In this document: piece after piece, positions 47,572-56,830 of the stretch | How positions within the stretch are numbered: position 1 is the first letter of the stretch | How the letters are laid out: each line of letters starts with the position of its first letter | Position numbers and translations under genes: made by a program | The notes under the pieces: model-generated | Told to the model about the DNA's origin: nothing | What the model saw: the letters and a program-made list of their open reading frames with translations, nothing else | The model's database searches: none | From: Rodentibacter genomosp. 1 | Lineage (GTDB): Bacteria; Pseudomonadota; Gammaproteobacteria; Enterobacterales; Pasteurellaceae | DNA length: 64,000 bases | Assembly (NCBI RefSeq): GCF_001999285.1 | Contig: NZ_MLHN01000014.1 | Span: 30,103 to 94,102 of the forward strand | Direction of reading: 5' to 3'

Positions 47572-48222
47572 ATGAAAAATGTACATCAAGAACACGGGCA
47601 TTCCCACCCTCACTCTCATACCCCAAAGAACAAAAGGATTTTAGGGATCAGTTTTATGATTATCACTGGTTATATGATGGTGGAGTTTTTAGGGGGATAC
47701 TTTTTTAATAGCCTTACTTTAATGGCTGATGCCGGGCATATGGCAAACGATAGCCTATCGCTTTTTTTATCCCTAGTTGCGTTATTTTTAAGCCTGAAAT
47801 GGCAAAAAGTATTTGCTTTAGTCAATGGTATATCATTAATAGGTGTTGCAGTTTGGGTTTTATTTGAGGCGCGAGAGCGTTGGCAAATGGCGACTGAAAT
47901 GTTGGTATTACCCATGTTGGGCGTGGCCGTTATGGGATTGCTTGTAAATCTTTTAGTTGCTTGGATGATGTTCAAAAGCGATCAAAATAACCTAAATATT
48001 CGTGCTGCTTATTTACATGTTTTAGCCGATTTATTTGGTTCTGTCGTAGCGATTTTGGCGGGGTTGAGTGTGTGGTGGTTTAATTGGCAGTGGGTTGATG
48101 TGGTCGCAAGCGGTATCTTGAGTGTGTTAGTACTACGCAGTGGTGTGTTAGTCACGTTGCAGGCGATTAGGGCGTTACAAGATCCCACAGGGTCTATTTC
48201 AATGACACCTCATTCTCATTAA
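47572..48222 (+). CDS. CDF-family metal efflux protein lacking the C-terminal domain
   Basis: 216 residues with a His-rich N-terminus (HGHSHPHSHT). The membrane metal site of cation diffusion facilitators is present in both helices: HMAND (second segment) and HVLAD (fifth). The protein stops after the sixth segment, so it lacks the cytoplasmic dimerisation domain of ZitB/CzcD (usually about 300 residues). Such short CDFs exist. Zinc or a similar divalent ion is the likely cargo. Good ribosome site; MerR-type promoter upstream. Confidence 0.88.
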   Translation: MKNVHQEHGHSHPHSHTPKNKRILGISFMIITGYMMVEFLGGYFFNSLTLMADAGHMANDSLSLFLSLVALFLSLKWQKVFALVNGISLIGVAVWVLFEARERWQMATEMLVLPMLGVAVMGLLVNLLVAWMMFKSDQNNLNIRAAYLHVLADLFGSVVAILAGLSVWWFNWQWVDVVASGILSVLVLRSGVLVTLQAIRALQDPTGSISMTPHSH

Positions 48223-48272
48223 TGAGGGGATTTTGGTAAAATCTTGCAAGAATTAATCGTTTGGGGAGTATG

Positions 48273-48665
48273 ATGAAAATCAATGAATTGAGCAAGTGTA
48301 CGGGGATTAATCTTGAAACGATTCGTTACTATGAAAAACAAGGTATTTTACCCGAACCTAAACGGTTAGCGAATGGTTACCGTCAGTATCATGAAGAAAG
48401 TGTTAAGCAGCTAAATTTTGTTAAAAATTGCCGGGCATTAGGGTTTTCACTTGAAGATATTCGTGAACTTAATCGTTTGAAGTTCGGCAATGCTGATCAT
48501 TATTATGCAGATCAGATGGTTTTAAAGCAGCTTGCTCGGGTGGAAGAAAAAATTGCTCAACTTCTAGACATTAAAATGTTTCTGCAATCGATCGCAACAG
48601 AAGAACCGCACTGTGAATCGGAATGTAAAGCCATGTTGGGATTAAAAGAAGGCAAGTGCGGTTAA
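48273..48665 (+). CDS. MerR-family metal sensor, ZntR-like
   Basis: 131 residues from the ATG at 48273, four bases after GGGGAG; ATG 48270 and TTG 48261 are alternatives. The winged HTH reads MKINELSKCTGINLETIRYYEKQGILPEPKR, a dimerisation helix follows, and the C-terminal CESECKAMLGLKEGKC supplies metal-ligand Cys. It probably activates the long-spacer promoter of the adjacent CDF gene in response to zinc, cadmium or lead. I would not fix the metal. Confidence 0.88.
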   Translation: MKINELSKCTGINLETIRYYEKQGILPEPKRLANGYRQYHEESVKQLNFVKNCRALGFSLEDIRELNRLKFGNADHYYADQMVLKQLARVEEKIAQLLDIKMFLQSIATEEPHCESECKAMLGLKEGKCG

Positions 48666-48735
48666 ATTTGCAGAATTTTTTTCAATCAATACAATACCCT
48701 CTCAATTTTATTGGTAAAAAATGAGGTCGTTGTAT

Positions 48736-49053
48736 ATGGCGTGGATTTATCTAGTGGTCGCAGGATTGATGGAGATTGGTTGGCCGCTCGGCTTGAAGTT
48801 GGCACAACAAGCGGGTTGGCGTTGGCAAGGCGTTGTTATAGCGATTTTATTTATGGCAGGCAGTGGCACATTACTTTTTTTAGCACAAAGAAATATTCCA
48901 ATGGGAACCGCTTATGCGGTGTGGACCGGCATTGGTGCATTAGGTGCTTTCGTTGTGGGCGTGATGTTCTTAGGTGATGCATCTACAATGGGAAGGTGGG
49001 TTGGCGCTTTACTTATCGTTTCCGGTGTGATTGTGATGAAATTATCCAGTTAA
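48736..49053 (+). CDS. SMR-family exporter, Gdx/SugE-like
   Basis: 105 residues from the ATG at 48736 (MAWIYLVVAGLMEIGWPLGLK); an upstream ATG at 48721 is possible. Four membrane helices with the central Glu in helix 1 (LMEIGWPLGLK) and the signature IPMGTAYAVWTGIGALGAFVVG. The Gly-Trp-Pro around the Glu and the TAYAVWTGIGA motif fit the guanidinium-exporter (Gdx) branch better than the EmrE branch. I see no guanidine riboswitch upstream. Confidence 0.85.
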   Translation: MAWIYLVVAGLMEIGWPLGLKLAQQAGWRWQGVVIAILFMAGSGTLLFLAQRNIPMGTAYAVWTGIGALGAFVVGVMFLGDASTMGRWVGALLIVSGVIVMKLSS

Positions 49054-49110
49054 AAGTTAGATATTGAAAATTAGTCCCAAAAATGACCGCACTTTTGATG
49101 ATCGCCGTCA

Positions 49111-49497
49111 TCATGTGATGTAACGAACACATTGTGATGGCGATTTTTTCATTGTTAGCGTAAAGCTCTCATCCAGCAATTCAAACAACAATCCTTCATC
49201 AATTTCCGCAAGATTTAAGCTGATCCAATGCTCTTTATTCATATGGTAAGCGGGATAAATGCCTTTTATCATCCGAAGAGAGCCAATTTCTTCTGGCTTG
49301 GCTTTTACATTCATGATTGAAACTTTCCCTTCCCTTAATATCCCTATTTTACTCGCTTCCACGACCATTAAAATGGCGAACCACTTACGATGACTTTGAT
49401 GGCGGAAGACGGCATAATCAGGAAACTTTGCCCATGGATATTCCGCTTGGATGTGATAACGTTGTTCGATTTGAACTAAAAGCGTAGAAAGATTCAT
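49111..49497 (-). CDS. MmcQ/YjbR-like protein (DUF419)
   Basis: 128 residues from the ATG at 49497 (MNLSTLLVQIEQRYH). The sequence fits the CyaY-like YjbR fold: AEYPWAKFPDYAVFRHQSHRKWFAILMVV, then IKGIYPAYHMNKEHWISLNL and LLFELLDESFTLT. It probably binds DNA or a small ligand, but no function is established. It is convergent with the Gdx-like gene, and downstream of the adhE terminator on the same strand. Confidence 0.8.
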   Translation of the reverse strand: MNLSTLLVQIEQRYHIQAEYPWAKFPDYAVFRHQSHRKWFAILMVVEASKIGILREGKVSIMNVKAKPEEIGSLRMIKGIYPAYHMNKEHWISLNLAEIDEGLLFELLDESFTLTMKKSPSQCVRYIT

Positions 49498-49534
49498 TTT
49501 ACTCTTTGTGTTGCAAAAATTTTGTTTGATAAAA

Positions 49535-49583
49535 AATCTGCCCCTTAATAAGTTGGAGAGGATTTCCAACATTGGGGCAGATT
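49535..49583 (-). terminator. adhE terminator with nested hairpin, repeat-family copy 2
   Basis: Outer arms AATCTGCCCC/GGGGCAGATT (10 bp, perfect) enclose an inner stem GTTGGA/TCCAAC. On the minus strand a T-run follows. The two halves mirror each other like the two ends of an insertion-sequence remnant. It resembles 47301-47355. Confidence 0.75.
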
Positions 49584-49617
49584 AAAGTGCGGTTGATATA
49601 CCTTATTTTTTTAATGC

Positions 49618-52242
49618 TTAGTAATCTTCAGCATTATAGCCATGGTAGGCGCGCGTTAAAATGTTTTCCATATCTGCTACTAACGGCAAGCGAGGGTTTG
49701 CCGGAGAACATTGGTCTTCAAAGGCGAGCAATGCAATATCACGGCGTGCATCTAACCAATCTTTTTCATCCAAGCCTTGCGCTTTGAAAGACATTTTGAT
49801 ACCGCAACGTTCTGCTAAGTTATAGCAGGCTTGGGCAAAGGATTTTACTCCCTCTTCCGGTGTCGCACAAGGTAAGCCGAGCATACGGGCGATTTCTTGG
49901 TATTTCACATCCGCCTTGTAGTAGTTGTATTTTGGCCAAGTTGATGTTTTTTCCGGTCTGGTACCGTTATAACGAATGACATGTGGCATTAAAATAGCAT
50001 TAGTACGTCCGTGTGGTGTATGAAAACGACCGCCAATTTTATGTGCCAAGGAATGGTTCATGCCTAAGAATGCATTAGCAAATGCCATACCTGCTATGGT
50101 GGAGGCATTGTGCATTTTCTCGCGTGCTTCAGGATCTTTTTCTTTCACAGAGCGCTCTAAGTTTTCAAATACCAATTTGATGGCTTGCAATGCTAAACCG
50201 TCAGTAAAATCGTTGGCAAGTACAGAGACATAGGCTTCAGTTGCATGAGTTAGCACATCCAGGCCTGTGTCAGCGGCAACGTGAGCCGGTACGGTCATCA
50301 CCAATGCCGGATCAACTATTGCCACGGTTGGCGTTAAGGAATAGTCGGCAATCGGATATTTTTTGTCGCCTTCGGTAATAACGGCAAATGGTGTCACTTC
50401 AGAACCGGTACCGGAAGTGGTTGGAATACCGATAAAGCGAGCTTTACGCCCTAATTGTGGGAATTTAAAGGCACGTTTGCGAATGTCCATAAATTTTTGC
50501 ACAAGATCACGGAAATCTACTTCAGGTTGTTCGTAGAATAACCACATCACTTTTGCCGCATCCATTGCTGAGCCACCACCAAGGGCAATGATGGTATCAG
50601 GTTGATAGCTGCGTAATAATTCTGTACCACGACGCACGGTTTCGATTGATGGATCCGGTTCAACATCAGCAAAAAGTTGGTAGGTGACGTGGTTACCGCG
50701 AGCGGTAATTTGTTTCGCAATTTTTTCAACAAAGCCTAAATCTACCATGGTACGGTCGGTTACGATCACCACACGTTCCATACCTTTCATTGATTGTAAA
50801 TACTGAATTGAATCACGCTCAAAGTAGATTTTTGAAGGCACTTTAAACCATTGCATATTATTTCTCCGTCTTCCCACGCGTTTTATGTTAATTAAATTGA
50901 CCGCACTTACATTGTTGCCGACCGAGTTTTTCCCGTAAGAGCCACAACCGAGCGTTAACGATGGAAGGAAAGAGTTATACACATCACCAATTCCACCGAA
51001 AGTAGAAGGGGAATTCCAAATCACACGAATGGCTTTAACACGTTCGCCAAATTCTTTGGCCAATTCGGCATTATTGGTATGGATTGCCGCAGAGTGACCC
51101 AAGCCATGAAATTCCACCATTTGCTCCGCTTTATTTAAGCCATCTTCCGTTGAGGTGGCTTTCACTAAGGCAAGTACAGGTGATAATTTTTCACGGGTAA
51201 GAGGTTCTTTTTCGCCCACTTCTTTACATTCGGCCAATAAAATATTGGTGCGTGGCGGCACTTTAAAGCCCGCTTGTTCCGCAATCCAAGTGGCAGGTTT
51301 ACCCACAACATTGGCATTAAGTTTTGCACCGGAACAATTTTTACTGTCTGCTTTCACACCAAACATCAATTCTTCCAGCATTGCTTTTTCTTTTTTGTTC
51401 ACCAGATAGACACCGTAAGATTGCATTTCTTTCACAAAATCAGCGTAAATTTCTTCATCGACAATGGCTGCTTGTTCGGAAGCACAGACCATCCCGTTAT
51501 CAAAGGATTTTGACATCACAATATCGTGAACGGCTTGTTTTAAGTTGGCGGATTTTTCCACATAAGCCGGGACATTACCTGCTCCAACACCAAGTGCCGG
51601 TTTTCCGCAAGAATAGGCTGCTTCCACCATGGCATTACCGCCTGTGGCTAAAATGGTCGCAATGCCGGGATGTTTCATTAGGGCAGAGGTACCTTCTATG
51701 GACGGATGTTCGATCCATTGGATACAATCTTTTGGTGCACCGGCTGCTACGGCTGCTTCATAGACAATACGTGCAGCGTGAGCAGAAGACTGTTGAGCAG
51801 ACGGGTGGAATGCAAACACGATAGGGTTGCGGGTTTTTAAGGCAATTAATGATTTGAAAATAGCGGTTGATGTTGGGTTAGTGGTTGGAGTTATCCCACA
51901 AATCACACCGACCGGATCCGCAATTTCCGTGATACCCGTTACGTCATCTTCGCTAATCACGCCAACGGTTTTTAAGTTGCGCATATTGTTCACCACATAC
52001 TCACAGGCAAACAGGTTTTTGGTGGCTTTATCCTCAAATACACCACGACCGGTTTCTTCGTAGGCGTGCATTGCCAGTACACCGTGCTGATCGAGGGCGG
52101 CAACGGAGGCTTTTGCCACAATATAATTGATCTGTTCTTGATCAAGTTGGCGGAATGCTTCAAGTGCAACTAAGCCTTTTTCTACCAAGGCATTGACTTC
52201 TGCTTGAGCCGGGGTGATGGCATTTTCAACTGCATTACTCAT
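49618..52242 (-). CDS. adhE: Bifunctional acetaldehyde/alcohol dehydrogenase
   Basis: 874 residues. The N-terminal CoA-dependent aldehyde dehydrogenase has its catalytic Cys in DNGMVCASEQAAIV. A linker (VGRRRNNMQWFKVPSKIYFE) joins the C-terminal iron-dependent alcohol dehydrogenase (DTGLDVLTHATEAYVS; GMNHSLAHKIGGRFHTPHG, iron-binding His). It converts acetyl-CoA to ethanol while regenerating NAD+ in fermentation and assembles into spirosomes. Length and domain order are normal. CRP-like and FNR-like sites lie upstream. Confidence 0.97.
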   Translation of the reverse strand: MSNAVENAITPAQAEVNALVEKGLVALEAFRQLDQEQINYIVAKASVAALDQHGVLAMHAYEETGRGVFEDKATKNLFACEYVVNNMRNLKTVGVISEDDVTGITEIADPVGVICGITPTTNPTSTAIFKSLIALKTRNPIVFAFHPSAQQSSAHAARIVYEAAVAAGAPKDCIQWIEHPSIEGTSALMKHPGIATILATGGNAMVEAAYSCGKPALGVGAGNVPAYVEKSANLKQAVHDIVMSKSFDNGMVCASEQAAIVDEEIYADFVKEMQSYGVYLVNKKEKAMLEELMFGVKADSKNCSGAKLNANVVGKPATWIAEQAGFKVPPRTNILLAECKEVGEKEPLTREKLSPVLALVKATSTEDGLNKAEQMVEFHGLGHSAAIHTNNAELAKEFGERVKAIRVIWNSPSTFGGIGDVYNSFLPSLTLGCGSYGKNSVGNNVSAVNLINIKRVGRRRNNMQWFKVPSKIYFERDSIQYLQSMKGMERVVIVTDRTMVDLGFVEKIAKQITARGNHVTYQLFADVEPDPSIETVRRGTELLRSYQPDTIIALGGGSAMDAAKVMWLFYEQPEVDFRDLVQKFMDIRKRAFKFPQLGRKARFIGIPTTSGTGSEVTPFAVITEGDKKYPIADYSLTPTVAIVDPALVMTVPAHVAADTGLDVLTHATEAYVSVLANDFTDGLALQAIKLVFENLERSVKEKDPEAREKMHNASTIAGMAFANAFLGMNHSLAHKIGGRFHTPHGRTNAILMPHVIRYNGTRPEKTSTWPKYNYYKADVKYQEIARMLGLPCATPEEGVKSFAQACYNLAERCGIKMSFKAQGLDEKDWLDARRDIALLAFEDQCSPANPRLPLVADMENILTRAYHGYNAEDY

Positions 52243-52297
52243 TGTTTTCTCCTAAAAGTTTAAAATCTAACTAAAAAGGATTATACGCCTTCATTTC

Positions 52298-52356
52298 TGT
52301 GATCTCGATCACATAAAAGACCTATTTAATGAAAAGCTGATCTTGATCAAGTTCAA
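52298..52356. promoter_or_regulatory. CRP and FNR-like sites between adhE and satP
   Basis: TGTGA-TCTCGA-TCACA (52298-52313), exact for CRP and palindromic, and TTGAT-CAAG-TTCAA (52343-52356), one mismatch from the FNR consensus. They fit anaerobic and catabolite control of the divergent fermentation genes. Confidence 0.7.
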
Positions 52357-52454
52357 TAACGTAGCGTAGATTTTTTTCTGTTTTACTCTTTATTTTCTGA
52401 CCGGATTTCGCCATAATGCGCAACTTTCATACTCAAAATTATTAAGGAAAATTT

Positions 52455-53018
52455 ATGTCAGCGAAAGATGGTTTGGCTAATCCGGGTCCTCTAGGGTTAT
52501 GTGGTTTTGCTTTAACAACTTGGTTATTATGTTTAGTCAATGCCGGTATTTTTGATGGTTCAAACCTAGGTTTGGTATTGGGAATGGCATTCGCTTTTGG
52601 TGGAACTGCACAAATGGTCGCCGGGATGTTCGAATTTAAAAAAGGGAATACTTTCGGCTTTACTGCATTTATCAGTTATGGTGCATTCTGGTGGTCTTGG
52701 GCGCTATTTGTTGCTTTCTTTAAGGGGGAGACTTCCGCACAGTTTGTGGCTTGGTATTTAGCATGCTGGGGAACATTCACCTTAATGATGTTTTTAGCGA
52801 CTTTCCCAAAACCGCGTGCATTACAAGCGATTTTCTTCTTTTTAACCTTAACGTTTTATGCATTAGCCATTGGTGATGCAACAGGCAACCATGCCATTGT
52901 GAATATCGGGGGATATTTAGGGTTAGTCACCGCACTTTGTGCATTCTATTTAGCTGCGGCTGAAGTGTTAAATGAATCCTATGGCAGAACAGTATTGCCA
53001 ATTGGTGAGAAAAAATAA
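52455..53018 (+). CDS. satP: Acetate/succinate transporter SatP
   Basis: 187 residues with six membrane helices, GPR1/FUN34/YaaH family. NPGPLGLCGFALTTWLL near the N-terminus is the family motif, and FGGTAQMVAGMFEFKKGNTFG the second signature. It moves acetate and succinate with protons, consistent with its place beside adhE. Terminator after it at 53042. Confidence 0.95.
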   Translation: MSAKDGLANPGPLGLCGFALTTWLLCLVNAGIFDGSNLGLVLGMAFAFGGTAQMVAGMFEFKKGNTFGFTAFISYGAFWWSWALFVAFFKGETSAQFVAWYLACWGTFTLMMFLATFPKPRALQAIFFFLTLTFYALAIGDATGNHAIVNIGGYLGLVTALCAFYLAAAEVLNESYGRTVLPIGEKK

Positions 53019-53041
53019 TTTTTAACGATTGGTTTGAATAA

Positions 53042-53086
53042 AAGTGCGGTCATATTTTCGAGAGAATTTATGGCCGCATTTTTTAT
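53042..53086. terminator. Terminator between satP and oadB
   Basis: AAAGTGCGGTCATA and TATGGCCGCATTTT pair across a 14-base loop with T-rich flank. It uses an intact uptake signal on one arm and a mutated one (GGCCGCA) on the other. Confidence 0.75.
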
Positions 53087-53095
53087 TTTTAACTA

Positions 53096-54397
53096 TCACA
53101 TTCCGGCAATATATTTCAACATCACACCTGCTGCAATAGCCGAACCAATCACGCCAGCAACGTTTGGCCCCATGGCGTGCATCAGTAAGAAGTTTTGATG
53201 ATCTGCTTCTAACCCGACTTTATTTGATACTCTTGCTGCCATAGGCACGGCTGAAACCCCGGCGGACCCAATAAGCGGGTTGATTTTGTTTTTGCTGAAT
53301 TTATTCATCAATTTTGCCATCAATACGCCACTTGCCGTGCCAATACTAAAGGCGACAACACCGAGTAACAAAATCCCTAGCGTTTGAGGTTGGAGGAATT
53401 TATCCGCGACCAATTTCGCCCCGACCGATAATCCCAATACAATCGTGGTAATGTTGATTAAGGCATTTTGGGTGGTATCGCTTAACCGTTCTACTACACC
53501 GCTGACGCGCATTAAGTTACCAAAACAGAACATCCCCAATAATGGCGCCGCATCCGGTAAAATTAAGGCAACCAGTAGTAATAAGATGATAGGAAATAAT
53601 ACCTTCTCACGTTGGCTCACTGGACGAAGTTGTACCATACGGATTTTCCGTTCTTCTTCTGTTGTTAAGGCTTTCATAATCGGTGGTTGAATCAATGGTA
53701 CAAGCGCCATGTAAGAATAAGCCGCCACCGCAATCGCACCAAGTAACTCAGGGGCGAGTTTACTGGTGAGATAAATTGCTGTTGGGCCGTCTGCCCCACC
53801 AATAATCCCAATTGCTGCTGCCTGTGGAAGGCTGAAGGAAATCACTCCCAGCCAGTTTAATGCTAATGCACCTAGCACAGTGGTGAAAATGCCAAATTGA
53901 GCCGCTGCACCTAACAACAGGGTTCTTGGGTTGGCAAGAAGCGGGCCGAAGTCCGTCATTGCTCCCACGCCCATAAATATGACAAGCGGTGCAACACCAT
54001 AGCCAATGGCCACTTTATAGAATAAGGCGAGAATACCTGCGCTATATCCCATATCACCGGCTAAGGTTTCCAACTCTGCAATCTGCGATGGTAATGCGCT
54101 ATTCAGTGCATTCTTAATTGCAACCGGATCGGCTACAGTATTAAGTTTTGCCGCAATAATGGCAAGTTGGTGCGCCGCGCCGGAATGGATAAGATTATCC
54201 AATGCGGTCATCGCAATTCCGGCTTCGGGAATGTTGGACAGCAGCCCGCCAAACCCTATAGGCAATAATAACAACGGTTCAAATTTTCGGGAGATCGCCA
54301 ACCAAAGTAGGAGCAAGCTCACACCGATCATTACGGCTTGCCCCCATTCCAGATGCATGATCCCCATGCCTTTAAATAATGCAATAATACTGTCCAT
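53096..54397 (-). CDS. oadB: Oxaloacetate decarboxylase, beta (Na+ pump) subunit
   Basis: 433 residues with about nine membrane helices. [21 protein letters not shown] carries the conserved Asp for Na+ and decarboxylation, and [18 protein letters not shown] the C-terminal motif. It decarboxylates carboxybiotin and exports sodium. Last gene of oadGAB. Confidence 0.96.
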   Translation of the reverse strand: MDSIIALFKGMGIMHLEWGQAVMIGVSLLLLWLAISRKFEPLLLLPIGFGGLLSNIPEAGIAMTALDNLIHSGAAHQLAIIAAKLNTVADPVAIKNALNSALPSQIAELETLAGDMGYSAGILALFYKVAIGYGVAPLVIFMGVGAMTDFGPLLANPRTLLLGAAAQFGIFTTVLGALALNWLGVISFSLPQAAAIGIIGGADGPTAIYLTSKLAPELLGAIAVAAYSYMALVPLIQPPIMKALTTEEERKIRMVQLRPVSQREKVLFPIILLLLVALILPDAAPLLGMFCFGNLMRVSGVVERLSDTTQNALINITTIVLGLSVGAKLVADKFLQPQTLGILLLGVVAFSIGTASGVLMAKLMNKFSKNKINPLIGSAGVSAVPMAARVSNKVGLEADHQNFLLMHAMGPNVAGVIGSAIAAGVMLKYIAGM

Positions 54398-54413
54398 ACT
54401 TCCTACCTACCAC

Positions 54414-56240
54414 TTATGCGATGGTCATTAAGGTATCACCAACGGTGACGCTATCGCCCGCTTTAATGGTGATATTTTGAACGATACCACCTTTGGAGGC
54501 TCGGATTTCAGTTTCCATTTTCATGGCTTCCAGTACGAGTAATACATCGCCTTCTGCGACGGTCTGCCCTTCGCTGGCAACCACTTTCCAAATATTACCC
54601 GACATCGGTGCGGTAACCGGTTCGGCTGTGGCGGATTGTGCCTGTGCAGAAGGTGTTGGAGAAGGGGCAGAGGTTGATTGGGCTGAAGGTGCGGTTGGGG
54701 TGATATTTGTCACATCTCCGCCCTCGCTAACTTTTACCACAAAGGCTTTGCCTTCTAATTCCACAGTATAAACTGCGGCACCACTAGCTTTTTTGTTTGA
54801 AAGTGCGGTTGGTTTTTCTGAAGTTTTTTCCGTTGCTTGATCTGCCTCTGGAGCAGGTTCAAAGGCGTCAGGATTGCCACGATTTTCTAAGAATTTTAAG
54901 CCGACCTGTGGGAATAAGGCGACAATCAGCACATCATCAATTTCATTTGAAGCCAAGCTAATGCCTTTCTCCTTCGCAAGTTGTTTCACTTCTGCAGTGA
55001 GTTTATCCATTTCAGGTGCAAGATGATCGGCCGGGCGATCGGTGATAGGTTGAGCCCCTTCTAAGACACGAGCCTGCAACTCGCTATTTACCGCAGCCGG
55101 CGTACGACCATACTCACCTTTTAAAATACCGGCGGTTTCTTTGGCGATAGTTTTGTAACGTTCTCCCATCAACACGTTAATTACCGCCTGTGTGCCGACA
55201 ATTTGCGAAGTTGGTGTAACAAGCGGGATGAAACCGAGATCTTCACGGACTCGCGGGATTTCTTGTAACACTTGGTCGAGTTTGTCTGAAGCATTTTGTT
55301 GTTTGAGCTGGCTTTCAAGGTTGGTGAGCATTCCGCCCGGCACTTGCGCGACTAAAATGCGACTATCAACGCCTTTTAATTGACCTTCAAATTTCGCATA
55401 CTTTTTACGAACGGTACGGAAATAATCCGCAATTTTTTCCAGTTTAAGAATATCTAAACCTGTGTCATAGCCTGTACCTTGTAAGGTTGCAACCAATGCT
55501 TCAGTGGCTGGGTGTCCGTAAGTACCGCTCATAGAGGAAATTGAAGTATCAACACCGTCAGCTCCCGCTTCCACACCTTTTAGCAGTGCCATTTCAGCCA
55601 TACCGGTCGTGGAGTGGCAATGTAGATGGAGACGAATATCGTAGCGTTTTTTGATTTCACTGACTAATTCATAGGCGGACATCGGCGTTAAAATGCCTGA
55701 CATATCTTTAATCACAAGAGAATCAATACCGATTTCTAATAATTGTTCTGTGGTATCCAACCAAGTCTCTAAAGTATGAACTGGACTGGTGGTATAACTT
55801 AGCGTTCCTTGTGCATGACCGCCTTGTTTACGGACGGCTTTCAATGCCTGTTGCATATTGCGTGGGTCATTCATTGCATCAAATACACGGAATACACTCA
55901 TTCCATTGGTGACTGCACGTTCGACAAAACGGTCAACCACATCATCGGCATAATGACGGTAACCCAACAGATTTTGCCCGCGTAAAAGCATTTGTAATGG
56001 GGTTTTTGGCAAGGCTTTTTTCAATTCACGCAAACGAACCCAAGGATCTTCACCTAAAAAACGAATGCAACTATCAAAGGTTGCGCCACCCCATGCCTCT
56101 AATGACCAATAGCCAATGTCATCTAGCGCCGATGCAATAGGGAGCATATCCTCAAGGCGCATACGGGTAGCAAAAAGCGATTGATGTGCATCACGTAATA
56201 CCACATCGGTGATAGCAATTTTTTTATGTTGAGCAGTCAT
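54414..56240 (-). CDS. oadA: Oxaloacetate decarboxylase, alpha (biotin) subunit
   Basis: 608 residues. The N-terminal carboxyltransferase TIM barrel has [15 protein letters not shown] and metal ligands in [12 protein letters not shown] conserved association domain follows, then an Ala/Pro/Ser-rich linker (about residues 495-535) and a C-terminal biotinyl domain with EAMKMETE (biotinylated Lys). It transfers carboxylate from oxaloacetate to biotin. The linker is low-complexity and likely variable. Confidence 0.97.
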   Translation of the reverse strand: MTAQHKKIAITDVVLRDAHQSLFATRMRLEDMLPIASALDDIGYWSLEAWGGATFDSCIRFLGEDPWVRLRELKKALPKTPLQMLLRGQNLLGYRHYADDVVDRFVERAVTNGMSVFRVFDAMNDPRNMQQALKAVRKQGGHAQGTLSYTTSPVHTLETWLDTTEQLLEIGIDSLVIKDMSGILTPMSAYELVSEIKKRYDIRLHLHCHSTTGMAEMALLKGVEAGADGVDTSISSMSGTYGHPATEALVATLQGTGYDTGLDILKLEKIADYFRTVRKKYAKFEGQLKGVDSRILVAQVPGGMLTNLESQLKQQNASDKLDQVLQEIPRVREDLGFIPLVTPTSQIVGTQAVINVLMGERYKTIAKETAGILKGEYGRTPAAVNSELQARVLEGAQPITDRPADHLAPEMDKLTAEVKQLAKEKGISLASNEIDDVLIVALFPQVGLKFLENRGNPDAFEPAPEADQATEKTSEKPTALSNKKASGAAVYTVELEGKAFVVKVSEGGDVTNITPTAPSAQSTSAPSPTPSAQAQSATAEPVTAPMSGNIWKVVASEGQTVAEGDVLLVLEAMKMETEIRASKGGIVQNITIKAGDSVTVGDTLMTIA

Positions 56241-56275
56241 AAAATACCTCTTCCTTAGCCTATTAAATGAAAATG

Positions 56276-56536
56276 TTATTTTAGATCTTGTTGGCGACGG
56301 TGGTGTGCAATCGCTGCAACAATAACCGGACGCAGCCGAGCGATATCATCACTACTAGACACGGCTGCCGATTGATTCGATTGTGAGGCGGGAACCTCGT
56401 TTTCGGGAAAGAATCGATTAATGATTTTTGATGCAAATTCAATAGCATAGATAAGTAGGAAGAGAAAAAAGATGACGAATCCCATTCCTGCAAACATTAA
56501 ATTGATCCCTTCAAGCATGAGCTCTGAACTTGTCAT
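56276..56536 (-). CDS. oadG: Oxaloacetate decarboxylase, gamma subunit
   Basis: 86 residues with one N-terminal membrane helix (about 12-32). The cytoplasmic tail ends [21 protein letters not shown], where the C-terminal His residues bind the zinc that helps carboxytransfer. It assembles the alpha and beta subunits. First gene of the operon, 35 bases before oadA. Confidence 0.93.
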   Translation of the reverse strand: MTSSELMLEGINLMFAGMGFVIFFLFLLIYAIEFASKIINRFFPENEVPASQSNQSAAVSSSDDIARLRPVIVAAIAHHRRQQDLK

Positions 56537-56665
56537 AATTACCTCAAAAAATTGAAAACGTAGTGAATATACTAGCTTTTTTCTATAAAGAAAACTTTGA
56601 CATAGTTCACAAAATCATAAATGGGGGGAAAACATAGGAAAATGGGAGGGATTTTTGAGAGGGGT

Positions 56666-56760
56666 TGGCGGAAGGTCATGGGAGTCGAACCCACCCGAGA
56701 ACGCTGGCGTCCTCAACAGGATTTGAAGTCCTGCCACCTCACCGGAGATGACGACCTTCC
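56666..56760 (-). tRNA. selC: tRNA-Sec (anticodon UCA), CCA encoded
   Basis: 95 nucleotides beginning GGAAGGTCGTCATCTCCGGT and ending with GACCTTCC-G-CCA, so the acceptor stem is the elongated eight pairs typical of selenocysteine tRNA. The anticodon loop reads CTTCAAA with TCA at 56724-56726. It has a long variable arm (GAGGACGCCAGCGTTCTC) and GGTTCGACTCC in the T arm. It sits next to selA and selB on the opposite strand. Confidence 0.97.
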
Positions 56761-56830
56761 GTGGTTGAAATTGGCGGTACTTTAGCGTAAATTATTTGCC
56801 AATTCAACGTTATTTTAAACGGATTCAAAA

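Noticed and set aside
49618..52242. Possible fusion or frameshift in adhE near 50880 (VGRRRNN), where alternative frames open
   Set aside because: Both domains are complete in one frame and the basic linker is normal for AdhE.
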